Assembly: GCA_031969655.1 (NCBI GenBank)
Contig: DALYJX010000004.1
Span: forward strand, 1-64,000
Source of the DNA: Microseira sp003486305
GTDB lineage: Bacteria > Cyanobacteriota > Cyanobacteriia > Cyanobacteriales > Aerosakkonemataceae
Direction of reading: 5' to 3'
DNA: 64,000 nt
A model generated the notes under the pieces. That model did no database searches. It was not told where the DNA came from and was given only the letters and a program-made list of their open reading frames with translations. A program made the position numbers and the translations under genes. Of this stretch, positions 7,788 through 16,186 are shown piece after piece (within the stretch, counting starts at the first letter, position 1; every line of letters begins with the position of its first letter).

Positions 7788-10385
7788 ATGTTCCAAAATC
7801 GCTGGCATAAATTCCGTAATGGCACTCTAATTAATCTCAAACTAAGCGACTGGACTATTCAATCCAAGTTGCAAGCATTACTCATTGGAGTTAGCCTCGG
7901 TTCTGTAGTGGTAGTGAGTGGAATTGGTTGGTATCAAACACAAGCCGCCCTCAGAAGCAAAATCGCTGAGCAACTTGCAGGGATACGAACAACCAAAGCC
8001 GAGCAGTTTGAGTTGTATTTTGAAAATTTGAACAACCAAGTGGCGATGCTGGCAGCAGACGGCAACGTCGTTAAAGCGATGGTGGAGTTGAATGCAAGTT
8101 TCCGCAACCTGGAGCGCAACGTGATTCCCCCCGAATGGGATAAAGCATTGAATACTTTCTACACCGAGCAATTTTTCCCTCGATTGCAAAAGAATCTATC
8201 CCCTGAAGCACTGAACCCTAGTGTCTATATTCCCACCGGACAAGCAACTCGCTATCTCCAGTATTACTACATTGCTTCTAATCCCAATCCAGTTGGTCAA
8301 AAAGACAAGCTTCTCGATGCTGGGGATGGCAGCGATTATACCAAAGCTCATGCCAAATATCAAAAATTCTTTGCAGGAATTATCGAAAAATTTGGTTATT
8401 ATGATGTGTTTTTGATTAATCCTAAAACCGGGGATATTGTCTATTCCTATTTTAAACAGACAGATTTTGCCACGAATCGACTACAGGGTTTTTACGCCCA
8501 GAGTGCATTAACGGATTTGGTGCAGGCAGTTCAGTCAAATCCGACACAAGGTAGCGTTCAAGTTGCTGATTTCAAACCTTACCGCCCCTCTTATAATACT
8601 CCAGCCGCTTTCGTGGCAACGCCCATTTATAGCGGTTCTAATCTGGTTGGTATCCTGGCCGTGCAAATCCCCATTAAAAAGATCGACCAGGCTATTAGCC
8701 GGAATAATAATTGGGAAACCAGCGGTTTGCAGAAAACGGGGGAAGCTTATTTAGTCGGATCCGATTCCCTCATGCGTTCCACATCCCGTTTTTGGGATGA
8801 AGACCCCAAAAAATATCAAAACGTTGTTCGTTACACGGGGACTGACGAGAGAACTCTCCAACTAATGGAGAACTTCAACACTACCATTGGCTTACAGAAA
8901 ATCAACTCACCAGCCGCACAAGCCGCCTTAGCCGGGACACAAGGCATGATGGTAGACCGTAACTATCGGGGAAGAGAGGTATTGAGTTCTTACTCTCCTT
9001 TGAAGTTGAACGGGTTGAATTGGGCGATTCTGGCAGAGATGGAGGTGGGGGAAGCCTATCGTCCGCTTTACGTGTTACAGGTCGTTTTGCTGATTGCGGC
9101 GGCGCTTTTCCTACTAGGGACAGCGTTTTTAGCGGCAGTTGCTGCGAAAATTTTTACCTCTCCCCTGCGTCATTTGACTCAAAACGCCCGGAAACTAGCT
9201 GCTGGGGAACTGGATGGAGATGTTGAACTCCAGTCGCAAGACGAGTTTGGGGAATTGGCAACAGAGTTCAAACAGGTGGCGAACAAATTACGCCAAACTG
9301 AACAAGAGCTGGAAACCAAGAAACAGGAGAGCGATAGTCTCTTGCAGAATATCCTACCTTGGGCGATCGCCGAACGCAGGAAACAAGGAGAGGCGACCAT
9401 TGCTGACAACATCAAGCAAGTCACCATCCTCAATGCTCATCTAGCTGGTCTTTCTGTATTGAACAAACGGCTTTCACCTCAACAGATGGCAGAATTGCTC
9501 ACCGAGCTATTTGATGAATTTGACTCGGCAGCAGAACGCTACGGGTTGGAACGACAGAACTCCCTGAGTACAAGCTATATGGCAGTGTGCGGACTCACCC
9601 AAGCCAGATTCGACCACAGCAAGCGAACGGTTGATTTTGCCCTGGTCATGTTAGACATCATCCAGCGTCTGAATGTTAAGCATAATTCTGCCTTGGCATT
9701 ACGCATCGCCATTCATGTAGGTTCTGTGACAGCAGGAGTAGTTGGAACAGAGAGATTTAGGTACGGCATTTGGGGAGAAACAGCCTATATTGCAAGCAGT
9801 CTTCAGAGTAAAGCTGAGTTGAACTATATTTTAGTAACTCGGAATGTGTACGAACGCCTAGCAGATAGCTACACGTTCATCCAAAACCCAGTCGCGAACA
9901 TTCAAGGTCTAGGAGAAGTAGAAACTTGGACGCTGATAACTACCAGGAAATTAGTTCTAACTCAGGTGGAATTGGTACAGTCATCCTTTGAAAAAGTCAA
10001 GCCCATTGCCGATAAGGCTGCCGAACTGTTCTATCAACGACTGTTTGAATTACAACCTTCCTTTCGTCCTCTCTTTAAGCAGGGAGAGATGAAAAACCAG
10101 GAACGTAAGCTAATGACTACGCTTGCCCTCGCCGTGGAGGGTTTGCGTCAGCCCGAGAAGATTATCCCCGTCGTTCAAGAGTTGGGTCGCCGTCATGCGG
10201 GCTATGGGGTCAAGGCTGAATACTACGATACCGTAGGTCAGGCATTGCTGTGGGCTTTGGCACAAATACTGGGTGTAGAGTTTACTGCGCCAGTACGAGA
10301 AGCATGGGAAGAAGCTTACACGTTCCTGAGCGAAATTATGAAAGAAGCCGCAGCAGAACTTGAGTTGGAAAAGATAGGTGTTTGA
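7788..10385 (+). CDS. Membrane sensor: dCache, HAMP, degenerate cyclase, globin
   Basis: An 865-residue signalling protein. An N-terminal membrane helix (LLIGVSLGSVVVVSGIGW, about 31-48) precedes a large extracytoplasmic Cache-type domain (about 60-420) and a second helix (VVLLIAAALFLLGTAFLAAV, about 432). HAMP follows (SPLRHLTQNARKLAAGELD), then a short coiled coil. The domain at about 545-715 matches class III nucleotide cyclases in YMAVCG and IHVGSVTAGVVG, but the metal-binding residues are lost: the FADIxGFT motif reads TILNAHLAGL and the GDxYMAVCG motif reads LSTSYMAVCG. It is therefore probably a pseudo-cyclase. Residues about 730-860 form a globin: SFRPLFKQ supplies the CD-region Phe and RRHAGYGVKAEYY the likely proximal His. 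A haem-based gas or redox input to a regulatory cyclase-like domain is inferred. The next intact large gene is a cNMP-gated channel. Confidence 0.8.
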   Translation: MFQNRWHKFRNGTLINLKLSDWTIQSKLQALLIGVSLGSVVVVSGIGWYQTQAALRSKIAEQLAGIRTTKAEQFELYFENLNNQVAMLAADGNVVKAMVELNASFRNLERNVIPPEWDKALNTFYTEQFFPRLQKNLSPEALNPSVYIPTGQATRYLQYYYIASNPNPVGQKDKLLDAGDGSDYTKAHAKYQKFFAGIIEKFGYYDVFLINPKTGDIVYSYFKQTDFATNRLQGFYAQSALTDLVQAVQSNPTQGSVQVADFKPYRPSYNTPAAFVATPIYSGSNLVGILAVQIPIKKIDQAISRNNNWETSGLQKTGEAYLVGSDSLMRSTSRFWDEDPKKYQNVVRYTGTDERTLQLMENFNTTIGLQKINSPAAQAALAGTQGMMVDRNYRGREVLSSYSPLKLNGLNWAILAEMEVGEAYRPLYVLQVVLLIAAALFLLGTAFLAAVAAKIFTSPLRHLTQNARKLAAGELDGDVELQSQDEFGELATEFKQVANKLRQTEQELETKKQESDSLLQNILPWAIAERRKQGEATIADNIKQVTILNAHLAGLSVLNKRLSPQQMAELLTELFDEFDSAAERYGLERQNSLSTSYMAVCGLTQARFDHSKRTVDFALVMLDIIQRLNVKHNSALALRIAIHVGSVTAGVVGTERFRYGIWGETAYIASSLQSKAELNYILVTRNVYERLADSYTFIQNPVANIQGLGEVETWTLITTRKLVLTQVELVQSSFEKVKPIADKAAELFYQRLFELQPSFRPLFKQGEMKNQERKLMTTLALAVEGLRQPEKIIPVVQELGRRHAGYGVKAEYYDTVGQALLWALAQILGVEFTAPVREAWEEAYTFLSEIMKEAAAELELEKIGV

Positions 10386-10475
10386 AGGAGGCAGGAGGCA
10401 GGAGGCAGGAGGCAGGAGGTGGCAGGAGGCAGGGGGCAGAAGGCAGGAGGCAGAAGGCAGGAGGTGGCAGGAGGA
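10384..10475. repeat. STRR heptamer tract
   Basis: Roughly a dozen GGCAGGA/GGCAGAA units immediately after the sensor stop codon, with occasional GGTGGCA variants. Confidence 0.85.
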
Positions 10476-10477
10476 TT

Positions 10478-10828
10478 TTATGATTTGATTTTTTGAATGC
10501 TTGAAACTAAGATTCCTTGAAACCTATCGACTTCTTCCAAAACAGGAGTAAATAGTTCAGGGGATGCTAATCCGACTTCCTTGGAAATAATCAACTGAGT
10601 GTCAAGTTCTCGAAGCGAACCTAAAGCAATGTGTAGAAATTGGATATATTCGTTTTGCGTTCGTCTTCCATAGCCTTCAGCTATATTTGATGGCACAGAA
10701 ACTGCGGAGCGTCTAATCTGGCTAGTTAATCCGTAAAGTTCAGATTTCGGGAATTTTTCAGTAAGTCGATAACAGTTAATGGCAAGCTTGACTCCACACT
10801 GCCAGATAAATTGCTCTCTGTAGCTCAT
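10478..10828 (-). CDS. Four-helix bundle protein (S23/IVP-like)
   Basis: A 116-residue protein of the four-helix bundle family first seen in 23S rRNA intervening sequences and also found free in many genomes. Diagnostic strings are LTSQIRRSAVSVPSNIAEGY (about 45-64), then RRTQNEYIQFLHIALGSLRE and a terminal helix FTPVLEEVDRFQGIL. Function is unknown; members pentamerise and may bind nucleic acid. The frame stays open upstream through STRR repeats and the assembly gap, but the ATG at 10828 gives the normal family N-terminus (MSYREQFIWQ). It is opposite in strand to its neighbours and flanked on both sides by STRR tracts, so it may have travelled with them. Confidence 0.8.
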   Translation of the reverse strand: MSYREQFIWQCGVKLAINCYRLTEKFPKSELYGLTSQIRRSAVSVPSNIAEGYGRRTQNEYIQFLHIALGSLRELDTQLIISKEVGLASPELFTPVLEEVDRFQGILVSSIQKIKS

Positions 10829-10879
10829 GGCGAAAGAAGTTTGAAGTAGGAAGTTAGAAGAAACTAAACGATTATACAC

Positions 10880-11082
10880 CTCCTGCCTCCTACCTCNNNN
10901 NNNNNNNNNNNNNNNNNNNNNNNNNNNNNNNNNNNNNNNNNNNNNNNNNNNNNNNNNNNNNNNNNNNNNNNNNNNNNNNNNNNNNNNNNNNNNNNNCTGC
11001 CTCCTGCCTCCTGCCTCCTGCCTCCTGCCTCCTGCCTCCTGCCTCCTGCCTCCTGCCTTCTGCCTCCTGCCTTCTGCCTCAC
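10880..11082. repeat. STRR tract interrupted by assembly gap
   Basis: CCTGCCT/TCTGCCT heptamers on both sides of the gap. The tract presumably continues across it, which explains why assembly failed. True length unknown. Confidence 0.8.
10897..10996. other. Assembly gap (100 N)
   Basis: Exactly 100 undetermined bases inside the heptamer tract. A round 100 usually denotes a gap of unknown length. Confidence 0.99.
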
Positions 11083-11111
11083 CACTCACTATTGTTCATT
11101 AAAAAACAGTC

Positions 11112-12602
11112 ATGGATAAACAACTTCTGGGATGGATACTGCTTTTGGGGCTGGGATTTCCCTTATTTGGTGTCCTGCTGGGTGAAGCCGCCTCAAGATT
11201 GGAACGACAGCAGCACCCCTTAGCCGTTGGGCTGCGTCAGGTGCGCGAGTATGTGTTACCTCCCTTAGCCGTAATCTTAGTCATGCGACAGCTTTTAAGC
11301 GTCGCTGGCAAAGATTCTTGGGCGCGTTTTGTAGAAACGTTAACTTGGGTTGCCGTTATTGTCGCGGGACTTTCTTTAGTCAACGCCCTATTAACTACAA
11401 AAAAGCAACCGATTAAATGGCAAATTCATGTCCCTAACCTGTTTTTTCAGGTCGCTAGGGCTGTAGTGATTTTAGCCATTGGCTATCACATTATTACTGG
11501 AGTTTGGAGTATCAATCTGAGTGGTGCGGGCAGCGCTGTGGGGATAGCTTCAGCAGTCATTGCCTTGGCACTGCAAGATACCCTCAGCAACTTGGTGTCA
11601 GGATTGCTGCTGCTATTTGCCAAACCGTTCAAAACAGGTGATTGGATTGAGTTAGATGGAAAGCAGGGACGGGTACTCGAGCAAAATTGGTGGTCAGTTA
11701 GGATAGGAACTCCTTTCATGCAATTAAACGTTCCCAATGGTGTGTTGTCGAAGGCAAAGATTATCAATTACGGTCAGGGAGCAATTTGGAAAACTATTTC
11801 TGCCAGCTTTTCTTACTACGACTCTCCCGATCGAGTAATTCCAGCACTCAATAGCTTGGTGGAGGGTATAGATGCGATCGAATCTAAAGGTTTTGCTGAG
11901 GTTAGTTCCTATGGAGACTCCAGTATCACCTACGACCTTTGGTATAAAGTGCTGCCTGAAAAAGCTCTTCTCGTTGCTCCGGAACTCAAATTCCGACTTT
12001 ACTATCTAACCAAACGTTATGGTTTTACCGTTCCCTATCCGATTAAAGTGCAGTACGACGTCGATGCTAGACAAGGGGTACCGAGCCGGGTTCCTCAAGT
12101 AGTCGAGAACCGCCAAGAGGAATTGGTAACTTATTTGCGATCGCTCCCCTATTTCCTAACACTCAATGATAACCAAATTGAGAAACTAGCCCAAAGGGCT
12201 AAATTTAAAGCCTACGGTAAGGGTGAGTTAATTGTTCGGGAGGGAAAAGAAGACGAGGGACTTTATATTCTGTGCAAGGGCGCGGGACAGGCTTACCTCA
12301 AAGATGAACAAGGTAACCGTCAAATCGTCAGCCAGCTTGAACTTAACGAAGCATTTGGTGAAATGGCTATTTTTCCAGGAGAAGTCAGTCCGGTGACAGT
12401 CGTTGCCAATGAAGAGGTTGAGGTTGTAGTGATTCGGGCCAAAGAAATTATCGAAGCGATCGAGTCTAACGAGAAATTTGCTTCAGAGACTCTTCAATAT
12501 ATCGAGGAACGGAAAAAGATGGTTCGACTTGCTAAAGGACTTAAGGAGGATATGAATCCGCTGGCTAACAAAAATGGTCGTCGAGTGCAAGTGGGAAAAT
12601 AG
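11112..12602 (+). CDS. MscS-type channel with C-terminal cyclic-nucleotide-binding domain
   Basis: A 496-residue inner-membrane protein. Four to five hydrophobic segments (about 5-25, 48-65, 80-97, 113-130) precede the MscS pore and beta domain: AGSAVGIASAVIALALQDTLSNLVSGLLL-type pore helix (about 137-165), then FAKPFKTGDWIEL and INYGQGAIWKT. Residues about 350-470 form a cNMP-binding fold: ILCKGAGQAYLKDEQG, LNEAFGEMAIFPGE and TVVANEEVEVVVI. FGEMAIF matches the phosphate-binding cassette only loosely and lacks its usual Arg, so the true ligand is uncertain. Cyclic-nucleotide-gated MscS homologues (bCNG family) have this layout. The preceding sensor carries a degenerate cyclase domain. The next gene starts 4 bp on, suggesting co-transcription. 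Confidence 0.85.
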   Translation: MDKQLLGWILLLGLGFPLFGVLLGEAASRLERQQHPLAVGLRQVREYVLPPLAVILVMRQLLSVAGKDSWARFVETLTWVAVIVAGLSLVNALLTTKKQPIKWQIHVPNLFFQVARAVVILAIGYHIITGVWSINLSGAGSAVGIASAVIALALQDTLSNLVSGLLLLFAKPFKTGDWIELDGKQGRVLEQNWWSVRIGTPFMQLNVPNGVLSKAKIINYGQGAIWKTISASFSYYDSPDRVIPALNSLVEGIDAIESKGFAEVSSYGDSSITYDLWYKVLPEKALLVAPELKFRLYYLTKRYGFTVPYPIKVQYDVDARQGVPSRVPQVVENRQEELVTYLRSLPYFLTLNDNQIEKLAQRAKFKAYGKGELIVREGKEDEGLYILCKGAGQAYLKDEQGNRQIVSQLELNEAFGEMAIFPGEVSPVTVVANEEVEVVVIRAKEIIEAIESNEKFASETLQYIEERKKMVRLAKGLKEDMNPLANKNGRRVQVGK

Positions 12603-12605
12603 GAT

Positions 12606-13826
12606 ATGTCATCATCAATCAGGATGAGGTTAACTAGAGCAAAGAATTACCATCTGAAGGCAGAAGCTCCCTCCAAATCTTCAATTTTGGGGCACTCCGA
12701 GAAAAGGAGTTCTAATCGCCGCCTAAATGAAACTTACTGCCTCCTGCCTCCTGCCTTCTACCTTCTGGCATTAGCTTTACTATTAACAGCCTGCACGGGT
12801 CAATCAAAACCCTCAAAAGCCAATATTGACGGGTCTGCCAGTGCAGATAAGACCTCAAAGGAAAACTTAGGGATTCAGCAGGTTGAGCATAAATTAGTTA
12901 AAGTCCCTTCAACCCAAAACTCAGCTAAACAGGGCATTGTGCTGCCAGAGGTAAAACCCCTAGAACTGGAGGGAACACTGACAATATCGGGTTCTCAGGT
13001 CGTTTTGCCGATTAGTCAGGCTATTGCTCAACGCTTTATCCAAGACGGCTACCCCAACAAAATTGCGCTCTCTGGTATTGATACCGAGGTTGGCTTCAAG
13101 CAATTTTGCGAGGAGAAAAAGGTAGATATTGTCAATGCGGTTCGCCCAATTAACACTCAGGAGTCAGCCGCCTGTGCTAAGTCAGGTGTTGAGCCAATAG
13201 GCTTTCCCATTGCCACCGATGCTGTGACCATTGTAGTTAGTTCTCAGAATAATTTCGTCCCCAACAATCTGACACGCGACGAACTGGTAAAAGTATTCAC
13301 TGCCGAAAAGTGGTCAGATGTCAACCCCAAATGGCCAAACGAGCTGATTAAACGCATTGTTCCATCTGGAGCTGGTACTGGAGGTTCCGTTGATTTGTTT
13401 GCCCAAGCTATTCTCAAGGGGAACGTTAGCCAACTGACTAATGCTCCCAATACGGTATTTTATGACTTTGCAGAGCAGTTGCACTCGGAAGCTTTAATCA
13501 ATCCTTACATGGTTGGCTTTTTGGAGTATGGCTCCTATCAACAAAACCGGGACAAATTGAGAGCGATCGCGATTGATACAGTAGACCCTTTCCTGCCAGG
13601 ATATCCAATAACTCGTCCGTTGTACATTTATGCCGATGCCAAAGCGATTCGGAAACGATCGGAAGTAGAAGGGTTTGTTAACTATTACTTGACCTATGTA
13701 AGTGAAGAAGTTCCTAGTCTGGGTTACTTCGCAGTCAACCCCACCGTATTGGATGAGTCAAAAACTAAGTTCTTGCAGCTGAAAGGTAATAAAGAGTTGT
13801 TGAAGGAAGCTAGTCAGAAAAAATAG
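12606..13826 (+). CDS. PstS/PBP-like substrate-binding lipoprotein with STRR in its signal region
   Basis: A 406-residue exported binding protein. The lipoprotein signal is late (LALALLLTAC, lipobox Cys near 60) and is preceded by about 45 residues that look like added sequence. Part of this (CLLPPAFYLL) is the translation of an STRR heptamer tract at about 12735-12770, so the repeat now contributes to the hydrophobic core. The mature part is a PBP fold: GTLTISGSQVVLPISQAIA, FCEEKKVDIVNAVRPI, FPIATDAVTIVVSSQNNFVP, and SGAGTGGSVDLFAQAIL, all typical of phosphate-type PstS proteins. It begins 4 bp after the channel gene. Other possible starts lie inside the unusual N-terminal extension. Confidence 0.75.
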   Translation: MSSSIRMRLTRAKNYHLKAEAPSKSSILGHSEKRSSNRRLNETYCLLPPAFYLLALALLLTACTGQSKPSKANIDGSASADKTSKENLGIQQVEHKLVKVPSTQNSAKQGIVLPEVKPLELEGTLTISGSQVVLPISQAIAQRFIQDGYPNKIALSGIDTEVGFKQFCEEKKVDIVNAVRPINTQESAACAKSGVEPIGFPIATDAVTIVVSSQNNFVPNNLTRDELVKVFTAEKWSDVNPKWPNELIKRIVPSGAGTGGSVDLFAQAILKGNVSQLTNAPNTVFYDFAEQLHSEALINPYMVGFLEYGSYQQNRDKLRAIAIDTVDPFLPGYPITRPLYIYADAKAIRKRSEVEGFVNYYLTYVSEEVPSLGYFAVNPTVLDESKTKFLQLKGNKELLKEASQKK

Positions 13827-14093
13827 TGAATTGAACAATTTTACCATCTGAAGGCAGGAGATCCAGGGCAGGAGGCAGGAGGTAGAAGACGGTTCCAATG
13901 AACAAATTTCACAGCCATGAATGAAAGTGGTATTTCCCATTCCCGACTCCCGACTCCACACTCTCAAGTCAGAAGAGAAGAGAGGGAGGAAGGAGCAAAA
14001 AAGCTCGCTACGGCAGCTACTCACCATCCACACCACCTCGTGCCTTCGACCCCCTGCCGTCTATCTCCTGCCTCCTTCAAACTTTAGACAATA
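13827..14093. repeat. STRR-rich intergenic spacer
   Basis: Contains GGCAGGA units near 13845-13882 and CCTGCCT-type units near 14052-14076. A repeated CCCGACTCCC string lies at about 13940. No gene is supported. Confidence 0.55.
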
Positions 14094-14855
14094 ATGCTTC
14101 AAAAAAAACCAACTAAAAAGCTGATGATTCTCTCCACAACTACCTGTCGGAAAATTTTAACCATTACAGGAATAGCTCTGCTCACTTCTTCTGTTTATTT
14201 GGGTGAGGCTCAGGCTCAATCTTTCACTAACAGTGGAAGTTTATCTCCGAAGGCAGAAAGAAAACGCATTGTAGAAATTCCTGCGATACTTTTAGGGAGC
14301 AAGGGTTTAGAAACCTCACTGAACTCTCGTTTAGTGGCTTCTTTCTCAGTGGGGGTTGAATCCCCTACTCAAACAGCTCATAAAGCTTCCTGCCTCCTGC
14401 CTTCTGTCTCCTGCCCCCTGCCTCCTGCATTAATCGCCCAAAATCTAGGGGGCATAGTCCGAAAAATACCCCTAGAAGAAGTAGCGCCTCCAGCAATGTC
14501 TTCAGCCAAGACAGTAACCAATGCTGAGTTTAATCAAGCCCGAATTGAACTCAAATCAGATGGTTCGTTAATCTACATACTCCGAGGTCGAAACCAACAA
14601 GGCTTTGAAGTTGAAGTACAAGTTACTCCTAGTGGCACTATTAGCCAAGTTGACGAACAAATAGAGGTCAGTGGAGTTCCTGAAGTTGCTGTCAAAGCTT
14701 TCAAACGATGGGCACCCAATGACCAACTGATCAGCACTTGGCGGAGTACCCGTCTCGGCGAATTTTTCTATCAGTTTGTCATTCAGGATTTTTGGTTAGA
14801 AATTTCGGCGGATGGCAATAAAGTCGTCATTTATCGGAAAAAAATCAATATTTAG
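14094..14855 (+). CDS. Exported hypothetical protein with STRR-encoded insert
   Basis: A 253-residue protein of unknown function. A signal peptide is clear (LTITGIALLTSSVYLGEAQAQ, cleavage near residue 42 after AQA). Residues about 95-113 (ASCLLPSVSCPLPPAL) are encoded by STRR heptamers at about 14385-14425, an in-frame insertion into a low-complexity linker. The C-terminal 120 residues alternate beta strands and helix (SLIYILRGRNQQGFEVEVQV, EVAVKAFKRWAPNDQL, FFYQFVIQDFWLEI) and faintly resemble PepSY-like periplasmic modules; this is a guess. It lies between two phosphate-type binding protein genes in the same orientation, so an envelope role is likely. Confidence 0.6.
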   Translation: MLQKKPTKKLMILSTTTCRKILTITGIALLTSSVYLGEAQAQSFTNSGSLSPKAERKRIVEIPAILLGSKGLETSLNSRLVASFSVGVESPTQTAHKASCLLPSVSCPLPPALIAQNLGGIVRKIPLEEVAPPAMSSAKTVTNAEFNQARIELKSDGSLIYILRGRNQQGFEVEVQVTPSGTISQVDEQIEVSGVPEVAVKAFKRWAPNDQLISTWRSTRLGEFFYQFVIQDFWLEISADGNKVVIYRKKINI

Positions 14856-14933
14856 TAAATCAACAATGAAAGGGATGTAGGGCTTCGCCCCAAAGGGCCT
14901 TAGTCAAACTATGCAATTCGGCGACACAGAACT

Positions 14934-15950
14934 ATGAAGACATTGACAATTAGTAATTGGCAGAGAATTGTCGCTTCCGCACTAACGGTAACAACGATTA
15001 CTTTCACTGCTAATGCTACTTCTACCCAATTACTTAAAGGGGCTGGTGCTTCTTTTTCTCAACCTCTTTATCAACGCTATAGCGCAGAATACGAACGGGA
15101 AACAGGCGTCAAGTTCCAATACACAGCTACTGGCAGTGGTGGTGGCATTCGTTTGTTCATGAATAAAACGGTGGACTTCGGAGGTACGACTTTAATCCCT
15201 ACCCCAATTGAGAAAAATCAAATGAAAGATGGGTTGTTGATGGTACCCACAGGGGGAGGGGCAATAGCCATTGTTTACAACCTTGAAGATGTGACCGCTG
15301 ATGTTAAGTTATCTCGCGAGCAACTGGCAAAAATATTTACAGGTCAAATTGCTAATTGGAACCAGGTTGATTCCCGCTTTCCTAACAAAAAGATTCAAGT
15401 CGTAGTTCAATCGGATAGTAGCGGTACTACCTTGACTCTGACTAGATATTTACGAAAAATTACGGGTGGAAAGATAGAAGCGAGTCGGGAACCGAATTGG
15501 GGATTTCAGGTCTTCGCTGCTTTTCCTCAAGACAGTGCAGTGGCGGCAGAAGTCCGAAGAGTTGATGGTGCCATTGGCTATGTCCAAACCAACTTTGCTC
15601 GTCAGAACAATCTGTCTATCGCTAGGATTGAAAATCGGGCTGGTCGTTACGTGGAACCCACGTTGGCAGAGACGGAAAAAGCCCTAGCTAATATAAAATT
15701 TAACGACGACTTCACGACCGAAGATATTGATGACCCTGAAGATGGCTACCCCTTGGTGAGTTTGAGTTGGCTATTATTTGCTGAAGAGTATCCTAACGAA
15801 ACTCTCATCCAAGCTAATAAGAAATTATTGATTTGGATTTTGACTAAAGGTCAAAACTTCAATCGAGATCTAGAGTACACGAAAATTCCTGAAGATGTAG
15901 CTCAGAAAGTGATTGAAGCTGCTAATAAGGAACTTAGAGTTCGTCCGTAA
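14934..15950 (+). CDS. pstS: Phosphate ABC transporter substrate-binding protein
   Basis: A 338-residue periplasmic binding protein of the PstS type. The signal peptide ends near 28 (ALTVTTITFTANA). Signature strings are LLKGAGASFSQPLYQRY (phosphate-loop GAGASF), GSGGGIRLFMNKTVDFGG, VPTGGGAIAIVYNL, IFTGQIANWNQV and VQSDSSGTTLTLTRYL. Length and motifs fit phosphate-binding PstS. No pstC, pstA or pstB lies in the window, so it must use a permease encoded elsewhere or act as a stand-alone scavenger. No Pho box was recognised in the 78-bp upstream spacer. Confidence 0.88.
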   Translation: MKTLTISNWQRIVASALTVTTITFTANATSTQLLKGAGASFSQPLYQRYSAEYERETGVKFQYTATGSGGGIRLFMNKTVDFGGTTLIPTPIEKNQMKDGLLMVPTGGGAIAIVYNLEDVTADVKLSREQLAKIFTGQIANWNQVDSRFPNKKIQVVVQSDSSGTTLTLTRYLRKITGGKIEASREPNWGFQVFAAFPQDSAVAAEVRRVDGAIGYVQTNFARQNNLSIARIENRAGRYVEPTLAETEKALANIKFNDDFTTEDIDDPEDGYPLVSLSWLLFAEEYPNETLIQANKKLLIWILTKGQNFNRDLEYTKIPEDVAQKVIEAANKELRVRP

Positions 15951-15951
15951 G

Positions 15952-16180
15952 AAGGAGGCAGGAGTTAGGAGGCAGGGGGCAGAAGGTAAGAGGTAGAAGA
16001 AGCAGAAAGATATTGAAGAAGGCAGCTATGCTGCTATGTTGTGACCATAGGAAACAAGGGTTTTTGACCCCTACTCAATAAAGTTTTAGTGACTATTATT
16101 CAGTCGGATCAGAATCCCCTTCTCTTACATTACCTCCTGCCTTCTGCCTTGTTCAACTATTGTGTGTGTGACAAGAAGCA
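15952..16180. repeat. STRR-bearing spacer upstream of the porin
   Basis: Heptamer variants at about 15953-16000 and 16130-16150 flank ordinary sequence. No gene seen. Confidence 0.55.
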
Positions 16181-16186
16181 GAAATT

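Noticed and set aside
7878..8189. Antisense ORFs within the sensor gene
   Set aside because: They overlap the Cache-domain coding sequence on the other strand and show no family features.
7788..10385. Functional adenylate cyclase
   Set aside because: Both metal-binding aspartates of the catalytic domain are missing, so I call it degenerate.
10384..11082. Regularly spaced repeats that might be a CRISPR array
   Set aside because: The repeat unit is 7 bp with no unique spacers, it recurs between and inside genes, and no cas genes are present. It is an STRR tract.
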